Shown: piece by piece, positions 47,805 to 58,748 of the stretch
Layout of the letters: each line of letters starts with the position of its first letter
Position numbering within the stretch: the first letter of the stretch is position 1
Source of the DNA: Rhizomucor pusillus
Lineage: Eukaryota; Mucoromycota; Mucoromycetes; Mucorales; Lichtheimiaceae
NCBI GenBank assembly: GCA_900175165.2
Contig: FWWN02000627.1
Location: forward strand, 67,036-131,035
Length of the DNA stretch: 64,000 bases
Direction: 5' to 3'
Translations under genes and position numbers: made by a program
Notes under the pieces: model-generated
What the model saw: only the letters and a program-made list of their open reading frames with translations
Told to the model about the DNA's origin: nothing
Databases searched by the model: none

Positions 47805-48931
47805 GATAATGAAAAAAACTTCTTGAGTCCACCAGTAGACATGACGGCATAGAGTTTTTGCATTATAATCATCATTATTATAATTATTATTAAAGCATTG
47901 CCTATTTTCCCTTCCTCTGTTTAATAACAGACCGCGGAAGCGACATGCATGGAAGAACTTTGTAGGGAGCCATGTTGGGCAGAATATATGCATGTACTTA
48001 TCGGCCTTCTTGCTGAAACATCGTCGGCGGGAAGGTCATTTTACGCGCTACTGTGTTTAAAATCTAGTTTTGATGAATACTGCGTACTTCGCTGAGACTT
48101 CTTCCTGTGCTGTTATACTACATACGAAAGTCGCAACTGATGTGAACATCAACCGCAAATATGCCTGAGTGTTTGCTTATGCCCCTTGCATAAAGATTTC
48201 TGCTGCAATGTTATGTCTGAGATACTAGGTGCGGCTCTTCGCTTGGAGCGCGCGTGCGTTGTGTGCGTGTGTGTGTGTGCGCGCGCGCAAACACGGGCGT
48301 GCTTTACCTCACTACTACTTTTCTCGAACACACACGACATCAGATGATATGATATAACTCAGCGATCTGATCACTTTTGATTCTCCCTTACGCTCTACAA
48401 ATTTTTTACACGATGACTTGGTAATACATGGATATTTTGCCAGCTCTATTGATTTATCAGTCCATCCCTGCAAGAAGGAGGAGAATGATCGCTGTTTGTC
48501 AGTCGCTAATCCCCACTAGGCCCAAATTCACATTTCTGTATCACTCGAATGTATAAGAGCCTAATCTCTATCTAGTAACACAAGCGGGCTGCTCGAAACT
48601 GGTTGAAGGAACTGCTGAAGAATCTGTTGCCAATACCACCTTCGCTCGCGTCGTCGTTTGCATTAATAAAGGACTTTTCGACGACGGCAGCGATGATAAA
48701 TTTTCCTGGTGGGGAAGGGAAGGTGCAAGATAAACATGGACTTTTATGTTTCACCCGGATACGCGGTGACGCTGACCGATGTCCCTTGACGAAAGGCTTC
48801 AAATTGTGCACCAAAACGGTATATCCTTTTCAAACTCCTGCGCGCATCTTGGACGAACAGACGTTTTTGGGCCACCTTCTTTTTCCTTCTTCTCTTTTCC
48901 CTCTATAGTTTTCTTTCCTTTTTCCTTCGTC
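47805..48931. other. Intergenic region with GT/GC repeat
   Basis: 1.1 kb without a supported gene. It contains a mixed alternating (GT)n(GC)n run at about 48259-48288, which can form Z-DNA, and a CT-rich leader just before the ATG of the next gene. Confidence 0.55.
48259..48288. repeat. Alternating purine-pyrimidine GT/GC microsatellite
   Basis: The plus strand reads tgtgtgcgtgtgtgtgtgtg followed by cgcgcgcgca, an uninterrupted alternating purine/pyrimidine stretch of about 30 bp in an intergenic region. Confidence 0.85.
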
Positions 48932-50502
48932 ATGGGCAAGAGCTTCTTTGGCAGCATCAACAAGAAAGAGAAAGAGACGAGTGGTGAACGGTCGCCGACC
49001 GTGAGCGATGTCGATTCAATGTCCATTAAACACGCAGAACCCGGCACCGGCAGCCAATTTAAAGAGTTCATCAAGACAGTCATCAGTTTCACGGGCGATT
49101 TGTCGTCTCTCACCTGTCCTGCGTTTTTCTTGAATGGTCTTTCGTTGCTTGAATATGGGTAAATTTTATATCATTTCCAGAAATTACTATGCTTGATTAT
49201 TAACCCCACTCTCCCGCCCTTTCTAGGACATATTGGGGCGATCATCCCTCATGGTAAGTCACACACTCAATTCTTTAACCCAACATGTGAGTAACATGGC
49301 CGGCTAACGACTACCCATACATATAGTTTTACAGCTATCAGTGAAGCGACCGAACCACAAGGTAATTAATTACATACATGTCTAACGTAAGCAGGGTTTC
49401 ACCTGATACGGAATCCCTTTTTTACAAAGACCGAATGCTTGCCGTAACGCGCTGGTTTCTTTCCACGCTTTGGGGAAGTTACGCTTCACGATGTACGAAC
49501 GGCCAGACAGAGAAGAAGCCTTATAACCCTATACTTGGGGAAGTCTTTCGCTGCAAACTTGGTGATGTAGAGTGTATCTGCGAACAAGGTAAAGCATTCT
49601 ATTTGGACCTGCAATGATTGAAGAAGAGAAGTTTACAATGAGGCGATATATAGTTTGCCATCATCCTCCAATTTCGGCGTTTTATCTCGAGAATGAAAAA
49701 GCTGGTGTCTCACTAAACGGTCACTGTACGTACTGATTACCAAAATGAGAAGGATTTTTATGCAAAACCTTTTTTTAACAAACTCTGCGTTTCAGGTGGC
49801 CAGAAATCTCGATTCAAGGGCACTAGCATCAAGGTAGAGCAGGTGGGACGAGCAGTCTTGTACGTCAAAAAGTGGGACGAGCAGTACATTATCGATTTCC
49901 CCGACTTGATGATCCGTGGTTTCTTGACGGGTGCTGCTTACCTCGAGCTGGCTGGTGTTTGTACGATCGTAAGCACGTCTGGTGCCACTGCTACGATCGA
50001 GTTTATTCCCAAGCCCTGGTTCGGCGGTGAGCACAATCACATCAAGGGCAACGTGTCGTACAAGGGCGAAGAATACTTTACTTTATCTGGCCGATGGAGC
50101 CACAAGTCGTTCTTCTCTCGCAAGAATAGCAGTGAGAAGGAACTTTTGTTTGACGCCGAGGCTGAGCCGATGGCCGAACGGGTCACCCCGCCTTTAGAAG
50201 AACAACAGGATATAGAATCACACAAACTCTGGGGTCCCGTGACAGCAGCGCTCAAGGAGAAGAATTACCAGCTCGCCAATGCCGAAAAGACCAAGATTGA
50301 AGACTGGCAGAGAAAGCTTCGACGCGAACGAGCTGAAAAAAACGAGACATGGACTCCAAAGTTATTTACATTCATAGAAGACGGTGACAGCGCAAACACC
50401 TACAATGAACGCATGAACGAGCTCTTAAAATTGATGAAGCGCAAGACGCTACTGGATAATGGTGCATGGACTTACAACAACTCTCTTCACGCACGCCAAT
50501 AA
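48932..50502 (+). CDS. Oxysterol-binding protein, Osh4/Kes1-like
   Basis: Exons 48932-49158, 49227-49253, 49327-49361, 49430-49588, 49654-49725 and 49796-50502 give 408 aa. It has the ORD lid-like start, then [18 protein letters not shown], the [16 protein letters not shown] and [15 protein letters not shown] stretch, and the family fingerprint around [17 protein letters not shown] (exon 4/5 boundary). CHHPP binds phosphoinositides. Later come [13 protein letters not shown] and [13 protein letters not shown]. No PH domain or FFAT is visible, so it is the short Osh4/Kes1 class that exchanges sterols for PI4P at the Golgi. It converges on glycerol kinase (231 bp). Confidence 0.95.
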
Positions 50503-50732
50503 TTTTTTTTACGTACCCGTTATTAATTTTTCTTTCTCTGTCTCTTCTCTCTCTCTCGCTCGACATCCTCCCTCTCCAATAATAATACCTGCTGTAAAAT
50601 TGTTATAATTTGTCTTTAAAATAATTCTTGAACTTTAGATGATTTACATGCGCTCGTTTAAGTGTTGCTAAAGTAGAGAGATATATATACAATAAGGAGG
50701 AGGAAGGGGAATTTAGGGGAGATGATCGTCGT

Positions 50733-52699
50733 CTAATCATCTTTAGAATACACGTCTGTCCAACCCATACTGCGCTGGACAGCTTCCTGCCACATGGCAA
50801 AGTGTGCTTCTCGTTCTTTAACATCTAGCCTAGTGCGGAAAATATCTGCGCCTTGGACCCGCAAATTTCGAATAGTTTCGAAGTCTTTCCAGATGCCGAT
50901 AGCGTAGCCTGCAGCGAATGCTGCTCCTAGCGCCGTTGTTTCTCTCATGGCTGGTCGCTCTATTATGCAACAAAAGTAAACATCAAGATACTTATTGCTA
51001 TAATTTCAAACATTGGGGCGACTTACCGACAGGTATGCCTAGAACATCCGCTTGGATTTGCATACACACATCCGAGTTGCACATGCCTCCATCAACTTTG
51101 AGGATCTTGAGCGATACCTTGCCGTCTTCTTTCATTGCATCCAAGATAGCACGCGTCGAAAAGCAAACAGCTTCCAGGGTCGCTCGAGCAATGTGATATT
51201 TGTTTGTGTACTGCGTGAGTCCGACCAGCGTACCGCGCGCATCGTCCCGCCAATACGGCGCAAACAATCCAGAGAATGCTGTAACAAACATCACTCCACT
51301 CGTGTCTTCCACTAATGCATAGCTGTTTGTGTTAGCGTCTCTGTAAATAGTAATAGATTACATCTGTGTATATATAATGATTATTTTACCTCTGCTCGCA
51401 AACTCGTCAATTTCGCTAGGTTTCTTGATCAAACCAATGTTATCTCTCAGCCAGCGGATAGCGGCGCCTGCCACGCTGATCGATCCTTCAAGGGCATAGG
51501 AAACTGGACCGTCGGGTCCAAACTGGTACCCGACCGTCGATATGAGTCCATTCTTTGAGTGCACAGCCTTGTCGCCGACATTCAAGAGCAAGAATGCGCC
51601 TGTGCCGTATGTATTCTTGGCCTCTCCGGTGCTGAAACATTTCTGCCCAACAAACGCTGCTTGCTGGTCGCCAAGACAGCCCGTGATAGGATATCCTTTC
51701 AATACACCCTGTTTGATATCGCCATAGTGCTCAGAAGACGATGTGATCCTCGGGAGAATGTGTTCAGGCACGCCAAAGAAACTATAAAGACCAAGTTAAT
51801 AACAATAAATAACTGCATGTTGTCAACGGAAGGATACTTGCTTTAACAATCGTTGGTCCCACTTTCGCGTCTCAATGTTCATAAGCATGGTCCGTGAAGC
51901 ATTTGTGACATCAGTCACATGCACACCACCATCCAAGCCTCCTGTCAAGTTCTAGTACGTATATACATGAGCTGAGGATGAGAAAGAGCATCCAAGCAAA
52001 CTCTGACACACAAACTCACCCATATCAGCCAAGAGTCGACGGTACCAAACATGGCGCGTTTCTCCTTGGCCGCGTTTCTTACAGCGTCGACTTTATGCAT
52101 AAGCCAGTGTAACTTGACTGCCGAGAAGTAATTGTGGATGGGCAAACCAGATATTGACTGTACGTCGAGATCGTCGCCTTGCTTTGCTTTGAGCTGTTTG
52201 ACGATCTTGTTTGTGCGCGTGTCACCCCAGACGATCGCGTTATACAGCGGCTCCCCTGTGTGCTTGTCCCACACCAACGTTGTCTCACGCTGGTTCGTGA
52301 TGCCAATGGCTGGTTGCAGCAGCAAACAAAAACATTCGTTCACGGTAAACATTAAGAATAACAACGTAGGGAGGGACATGCCATCTCACATATACCTTTT
52401 ATATCCGATGGGTCGTGACCCATCATTCCTAGTTTGCGCAATGCTTCTTCTGCACACCGTTCCACTGAATCCAGCAGTTCTTGAGGATCATGCTCGTTCC
52501 ATCTATGAATAAGCCGATCCGACAAGTCAATGTCACGTAGTAAAGTATAATAATACAATATCTTTGTTTACCCTGGCCGAGGGTATAGCTGTTTGAATTC
52601 AAGTTGATGCCATGTAATCAAGTTGCCGTCTTGGTCGAATATTAAGAAGCGCGTTGATGTTGTACCTTGGTCGATGGCACCGATATATGATGAAGACAT
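50733..52699 (-). CDS. GUT1: Glycerol kinase
   Basis: Exons 52699-52572, 52502-52396, 52309-52020, 51951-51842, 51781-51390, 51338-51027 and 50959-50733 give 521 aa. FGGY kinase: [18 protein letters not shown] at the N-terminus, [42 protein letters not shown] and the C-terminal [20 protein letters not shown] with [14 protein letters not shown]. It makes glycerol 3-phosphate from glycerol. Intron 4 (51782-51841) has a GCAAGT donor; it gives RLLNFFGVPEH, whereas the GT at 51837 shifts the frame. The ATG at 52699 is the first that fits the family start. No mitochondrial presequence or PTS is visible. Confidence 0.97.
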
Positions 52700-53536
52700 T
52701 CTAGTTGTTATTTTACGTACGCGTTGGGGGAATGTTAATGATAAAAGAGATGACAGAAAAGAAAGGCAATCATTGAAAGCGTCGTTACCCATTTGTGGGT
52801 TCAAGTGAGACATCACCGATGGGATTGAGTGGGTTATTACATCACTCCCTGTCCTCGTCGTCTATTTTGCTTGGGCGGACTTGGCATTTTTCATGCCGCT
52901 CGTCATCATTGTTGTAGGGGCGCCGGCGATCCCAGGCGAGTTTTCCGGATAAGGATATCATATCTTGCCTTTTTTTACGCTCGTTTTCAAGGGCTGATGC
53001 AGGTCCTTGCACAAAGCGGGACAGAACGATTTTTGCTCATTTGTGGTATCTGCAGCGGTGGAAAAAGAAAGGAGGTGAAGGGAAGCAACGCAGGAGGATA
53101 ACATCAATGGATTTGCAGTGGTAACGCGTGCATTGCTACAGTTTATTACTACTGGTATTATCGAGTTCATCTCTGTCAAAGGGCAATAAGAGGGGAATGC
53201 GTTTGTAAGTAGCAAAAAAAGAAGTAAATACAAAGCAAGAAAAAAAATAAGTAAAAACATAAACGTGTGCATAAAGCAGGACAAACAAGAGATGCGGCAT
53301 AGAAAAAAATCAAGTGGGGTGAAGAAGGTAAAGTGAAGCGAACGAAACGGGTGTAATTCGAGGATTTCTAGTAGTGTAATGTATGTATGTGTGTGAGGGG
53401 AGAGGAGAGAGAGATACTTTTTTTATCGAGTCGTGTATTATGAGGGGATATCTAGAATTAAAGAAGTGTAATGCAAAGAGAAAAAGCAAAAGCAAAAGCA
53501 AAAAAAATCGTCAGGAGGGGTATGTACAGCAAGATA
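52700..53536. other. Intergenic region, no gene seen
   Basis: 840 bp between two minus-strand genes. The 3' side is rich in A and GA simple sequence (53280-53530). No gene is supported; the frame at 52829 is unlikely. Confidence 0.5.
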
Positions 53537-54870
53537 TTAGAAGAGTACTTTTCCAGTAGCAGTGGAGTGATGGTTGATCTGGTGGAAGATCGGAAAATGT
53601 TGCTGGTGCTTTGCGAAAGGTACGGCAGTGTAGTTAGGATCAGCCTGCATGGTGTGATGGGCGGTGGCCACTTGTGAAGGCACATACGAAGGAGGAGGCA
53701 CAAAGACGGAGGAAGTTTGACTTGACATCAGGGGTGGAGTTGTTGGTGGCTCAGGGGAAGATCCAGCCAGGGTGGAAGAAGCGGGTGAGGATTGGACAAG
53801 CGAGTCAGTGGGGCTATTTGGATACAACAAGCTGGAAGTAGCAGCAGGCTGTGCAGAGATTGGGCTTGTCCGCTGGCTGGGGAACATAATAACAGGATCG
53901 TTTTGCATCAAAAAGGAGTATGGATCCAGATCGATGGCAGTGCCTCGCTGCTGCTGCTGGGGGGCTGTTTCATAAAACTGATTAGGCTGCAAATGGCAAA
54001 GACTGCTTATAGCAGGTTGAGAATAGCTTGGCCAGTTTGCTTGCTGCTGTTGCTGCTGCTGCTGTGCAAATCGAGTCGCCGTCGTCGATCCAGTCCATGG
54101 GAAAGGGCCAGCCCGTTGTTGTTGTTGAACAAATTGGTGCGCACCGGAAGGCGAGGCGAAGATGTTAAACTGCTCATTGTAGCCATAGGTGAGGCGCTGC
54201 TGTCCGCTAGCAGAACCAATCACTGCTGCCAGAATTATTTTTAAGTTAGAACATTTAGCCGGGAGTCGTTCCATGAATAACTTACGATTTTCTTGCTGCT
54301 GCTGCTGCTGACGTTTTCTATAAGGACCACGTTTGACGCCCTTTCTGCGTTCTTTCCGAGGAGAATCGACGCAGGTTGCAGTGAGACCAAGCTTGATGCA
54401 GCGCTGGCAGGGTCTTCCTTCATCGCACTTTTTGCATGCCTTTTGACAGTTGACTACAGCAGAAGAATATTTGTATGAGCATACGTAATGGTATGCGTTT
54501 TTGTGTAACTCGCTCGTCACCAATATCGATCGGGTTACTTACCACATGCATTTTTCACCTGTTTCCTTTTAGGCCTGTTCTTGTCCTTGGCACTTCGAGA
54601 TGTCTTTGGTTTACTGGTGCGAGGGGTGGTCGCATTAGGAGAGCTACTAGAGTCACCGAAGGTTGCTTGATTGTGATAGGTGGTGGTATCAAGATGATTG
54701 GTGGAACCGGGAAGGTTGTGCACAGACAATGATGGTGGCATCGAATAGGCAGAATCGACAATCGAGTTTGTTCCAAGCAGATTAGAGGATGCGATCCAGT
54801 TGGTGGAATTAGTGTTGTTATCGGTATTAGAAGATGGGTTGTAATTAACAAGTTGAGATACAAAATCCAT
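53537..54870 (-). CDS. Zn2Cys6 fungal transcription factor
   Basis: Exons 54870-54543, 54453-54286 and 54225-53537 give 394 aa. An Asn/Ser/Thr-rich N-terminus is followed by the binuclear zinc cluster KNACVNCQKACKKCDEGRPC plus QRCIKLGLTATC (pattern C-x2-C-x6-C-x5-C-x2-C-x8-C with one additional Cys in the first loop), split after the first Cys by intron 1. A basic linker RKERRKGVKRGPYRKR follows and then Gln-rich runs (QQQQQQQQ) and Pro/Ser-rich sequence, probably activating. There is no fungal-specific middle homology domain, so this is a small member of unknown targets. The zinc-cluster/GPYRKR type is frequent in Mucoromycota, as far as I recall. Confidence 0.9.
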
Positions 54871-57800
54871 TGGCGCAAAGTATAGAGCAAGAGCTTAGAG
54901 GAAAAGTAAGAGCAAAATGCGAGGTTGAGAAGATAAGATGGATCGCTTATATAGCCGTGGGTAACAATTTTGGCGGTTAGGTGTGATTGGACGATGAAAT
55001 TCCCCTTGGCCACCCACCTCTTGTCTTTTTTGCTTTTCGTCAGCTTGAGTTCCACGAGAGTCTAAATTTTAAAAAGCAAAAGACATCTGTGAGGCCTCCT
55101 CATCGTTTTTGCGTTGCCAACACATGGCATTTTCCATAGCAAATTAAAATGCTCCTTGATCTGGCAGTCGTGCCACTTTTTGACGAAAATGTGCCACCTA
55201 ATTATGGCATATTCAAAGTTCCTTTCCCCCGGGTGGAGTTTCATTTAGGCGTGTGTATACATGTAGACGTTGGACCCCTTTGTGAACCCTAACTCACAAC
55301 TGGTATCTACCCTATTCCTGCTGCTGCCGCCAAATAAGCGATCCTTTGGGTAACCGGGAGCCTGGGCGCTCTGTGTGTGTGTGTGTGTGTGTGTGCAGGG
55401 AGATAAGGAGTTGTTGCACTTGTCGGCCTGGCGCGAAAATGACCATGTAACTTGCCAATTATGGGATACAAACCAGCTAACGCTGATCTCGGATCTTGAA
55501 AAAGACCCCTTTCAACATCTCAAGAGACAAGTAGCTACTTTTACGTTGCAGACTGATGCTGCATTTATGCGTTCCACAGACGCTCAGTGCCACGTTGATT
55601 AACACCTCTGGGGTTAAGCATGACGTTATCTTCTATCATCACAAAGCAAAAAAAAGACAACATGTCTACATAACCCCCACCCGCCTGGGTGCTGGATCAA
55701 ACAATGCTGTCTCCGCTGCTGCTGCTGCTGTTGGACAGGCATAGCAGCAGCGCACATTGTTTGTTCAGCACAGATCACATCAATTTCAGAGCGAATGTCA
55801 TTGTTCTTATTGTTTGTCGGGTCCGCTTCCTAAAAAGCGAAAGAATCCGAATAGAAGACAGCTTTTTTCTTCTTTTCCTTTTAGCACCCTTAGATCTGCC
55901 ATGTACAAGCCAGTCAAACATCTCGGTCGCGAGCGAACATTAGAGTTCTGATACGTGTATATAATTACGTAGCAAAGCCTCCTGAAGCTTAGTAAGAATG
56001 ACAAATTTACCCAAAAGAGCTGCATCTCACGCACGCACGTCCTGGATTTTGATTTTGGCGGAAATGACAAGAGCAGCAGAAGGAGGAGGGGCACTGGTAG
56101 TGCGCGTTTGTGTTGTCTCATGGAATGGACAAGTATACACATTGAGAGGATGTCTCTTTCTCTACTTGTTCACCTCTACCTACTTCATGATTCTTCTCTC
56201 ACATGCACAAGACGCACTAGTCTGTTTGTTTCCCTCGCTCGTGCCCTTAACCTTATTCATTACCAAAAATTTCCATGCATATCCAGGCAAAAAGTTAACT
56301 GCATCGGGAAAACATCCCACTCGTTTAATTTGACTGGGCATTTTTTGTGTTGATTGATTCTGACTGGTCGGTTAGTCACATCACACCATCATCACTCTGC
56401 AATCCACCACTGCCCAGTTCTCCATAAGCAAATAATATGCTAGAGAGCTCCGCTAATTGTTGCATGAAAATATTGCCCAAAAATTATCCATGGTCACATC
56501 AGTTCATCGTTATCATCACCCCGCCCACCCCTGAGGGCCACATGCGCAAAGCCCCGTTACTCCCACACACATCCTGCTGCAAGAGCGGAAACACATCCAC
56601 TCATCTCTTCCCCTGACTACTTGCGGCCCCCGAGAAGAACCTATCGGCGAACACCATCGAAGCTTTCACAATCACAGACAGCCTTAGCCTTCCTGAGTCA
56701 AGGTTAAGGATGAAATGGAACAATGTACATAAAGCACATTCTTCGTTTCTCGTTCCTCGCCCTGTTTTATCTGTATGAGATTGCTTCTTCCTTAAAGAAC
56801 TTTGGTCTGTCACCGTTCATGCAAACACATGAAATCTGCAGGTTAGAATCCATTTTTACAACGCAGCGGCCCGGTTGTTCGTTGTTCCATACAGTGCTAT
56901 GTGCGCACATCGCAGTGTCAAACGTTAGTGGGAAACTGCTAGACACATTAAAGTATTCTTCATTTCGTTTCGTTTGCTGCTGCTGATTATTAAACTCTAC
57001 GCTTATTGCACGTGGGCGTGGGGTGAACAAGGTTATGCTTGTAAGAAGCTTGTTATCAAGGTCATATTAGGCAGGTTCTTCCCAAGGTGCTAAAGCGAAG
57101 GATAGAAAATGTGTGCATAACCGAGATACAACAGGGCAAAAATTTCTAGGAGGGGATTCTGTAGATCATTGCTACTTCTGCTGCCACGTTGTTCCTGAAC
57201 GATCGTCGTCGCAAGCACAGATCGAGTCGATATTTTCCGGAAATCCCAATTGAGATCTCGAGGGCACTTCGAGTACAGTTGGATTGTCCCATGAGGTTGG
57301 AAGACCTTTGAGACGAGTACATACCAGAATCTTCGACATCAAGTCGAGTCCTATAGATACTCTGGCATTGTCAGTTAGTGAGACGACATAGCATGTAGAG
57401 CGTTATGCACGAGCTCATTAGGCTTCGTTATTCCAACGGTTTTAGCGACATATCCAGAAACAGCTTTTTTCATGTGAAATGATATTTTAAAAGCATGCAC
57501 TTTATTTTCAGGGATGAAACTACTGATATTGCACTTTAAGTTTGCGCCTGGATCGACCAAGGCCAATTGTCACTCATTCTGTAAGCAGATAAGAACGCAT
57601 ATGGAATCAGCATGACTTTGTTCTGTTTTGGCAGCTCTCATTCTGTATAGGATTCTTACTCTGATTATCCTCTTGTGTGATTACTGTATGTCGAGGTCGA
57701 ACTCCATAAGCTGGTTCAGATTGAACTCAACTTCGGCTTCTGGTCCTTGTCCATGGTCGTGCCTCAGACTTGTCGAAGCTTCCTTTTTGCCACTGCTCTT

Positions 57801-58003
57801 CGCTATTTTGGCTACGCGGTTGTTGCATGCAACATATGAATGAACAAGCGTCCATTTCTCATATTATCTGTTATATCTTCTCCTAAAGCTAGTTGTCACT
57901 ATGTAGTTACACTCCTCCCTAAAGAAGGCGTCCTTCTTTTTGATTTCGCAAAAGTAAACATCGAGAGCGGATTTTATTTGTCAAAAGGCGCTGACAGAAT
58001 GAT
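54871..58003. other. 3.1-kb region without supported gene
   Basis: Holds a (GT)12 microsatellite at about 55372-55395 and a CTG-rich run near 55715. Frames of up to 110 codons (for example 55807-56142 and 55998-56333) overlap on opposite strands and lack domain-like sequence or splice logic. AT-rich and CA/CT-rich stretches alternate. It may contain the long leader or promoter of the Zn2Cys6 factor or a non-coding transcript; nothing can be asserted. Confidence 0.5.
55372..55395. repeat. (TG)n microsatellite
   Basis: An uninterrupted run of about twelve TG units. Confidence 0.9.
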
Positions 58004-58499
58004 TTAAGCTCTGCCCTTGAAAATGTTCTCAAAGGTGGTGCCCTTGAAGCCGATATCGGCAGCCTTGGCGTCGCTGAAAAAGAAGTAGCCGCGGTCAAGC
58101 GAGATGCCGAGCTCCTTCTCCAGCTCGCCTCCGACTTTGCTTACAAGTTGCGCGTTGCGCTCGTTATCTAAACGTTGACATGTCATCCTTAGTAAATAAC
58201 CACAGATATAACTGCTGCGCACATATACATACCAATGTTGCCAATTGAGGTTATCTTTGCAAGGAAGGCAGCGCCGCTGGAACCAGCAAAGTACACGCGG
58301 TCGACCTTGGTGAACGTGACCAAGCAGTGCTAAGTATGTGCATATTAGCAAAAAGTCACTCACTCCGTATTCTCCGGGCCAAGCAGCTTCTTACGCTTTC
58401 GGGCTTGCCAATGCATTCCGAGAAAACTTTTGAAAGGTTCTTTAGGAATACATCGAGATCCTTGGGAGCTTGTTCGGCAGTGATTTCAAGAGCAGGCAT
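58004..58499 (-). CDS. MIF-family protein (macrophage migration inhibitory factor homologue)
   Basis: Exons 58499-58395, 58329-58233 and 58167-58004 give 121 aa, the family length (about 115-120). It starts MPALEITAEQAP, so the proline that becomes the N-terminal catalytic base after Met removal is present. Then come LSKVFSECIGKPES (with the active-site Lys of GKP), HCLVTFTKVDRVYFAGSSGA, AFLAKITSIGNIDNERNAQL, LGISLDRGYFFFSDAKAADI and the C-terminal GFKGTTFENIF. These match MIF/D-dopachrome tautomerase motifs (GSS-, S-IGK-like, R-Y-F-D, G---TF). Tautomerase activity is expected from the family; the biological role in a fungus is unknown. No signal peptide is present, as in animal MIF. Confidence 0.9.
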
Positions 58500-58582
58500 G
58501 GTGAAAAACAGTGTCGGAAACGCGAGCTGCAACAACTCGCAGGAGATTTGTCAGCCAGTAACCAGGGCAGCTCCGTTACATG

Positions 58583-58662
58583 CACATAAAATAACTCAAA
58601 TTTCACAACAAACCAAAAATGCACACATAAAATAACTCAAATTTCACAACAAACCAAAAATG
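58583..58662. repeat. Perfect 39-bp tandem duplication upstream of MIF homologue
   Basis: Copies at 58583-58621 and 58624-58662 are identical over 39 bp (starting cacataaaataactcaaatt) and separated by the dinucleotide ca. The block lies 84 bp upstream of the ATG at 58499 on the minus strand, that is, in the promoter or 5' UTR. Confidence 0.95.
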
Positions 58663-58748
58663 CAAAGTTTTTTTAGTATGAAGATATGGGGGATTGGGTG
58701 ATAAGTGTAGGTAGAGAGGAAGAGGAAAAGGAGGAGAAGCAGTCATGT

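Noticed and set aside
52829..53101. Plus-strand frame of 90 codons
   Set aside because: Cys/Gly-rich, low-complexity, no start context or partner; part of the intergenic region.
55807..56333. Overlapping opposite-strand frames of 111 codons
   Set aside because: They overlap, have no domain-like sequence, and carry no plausible introns; random expectation in 3 kb.
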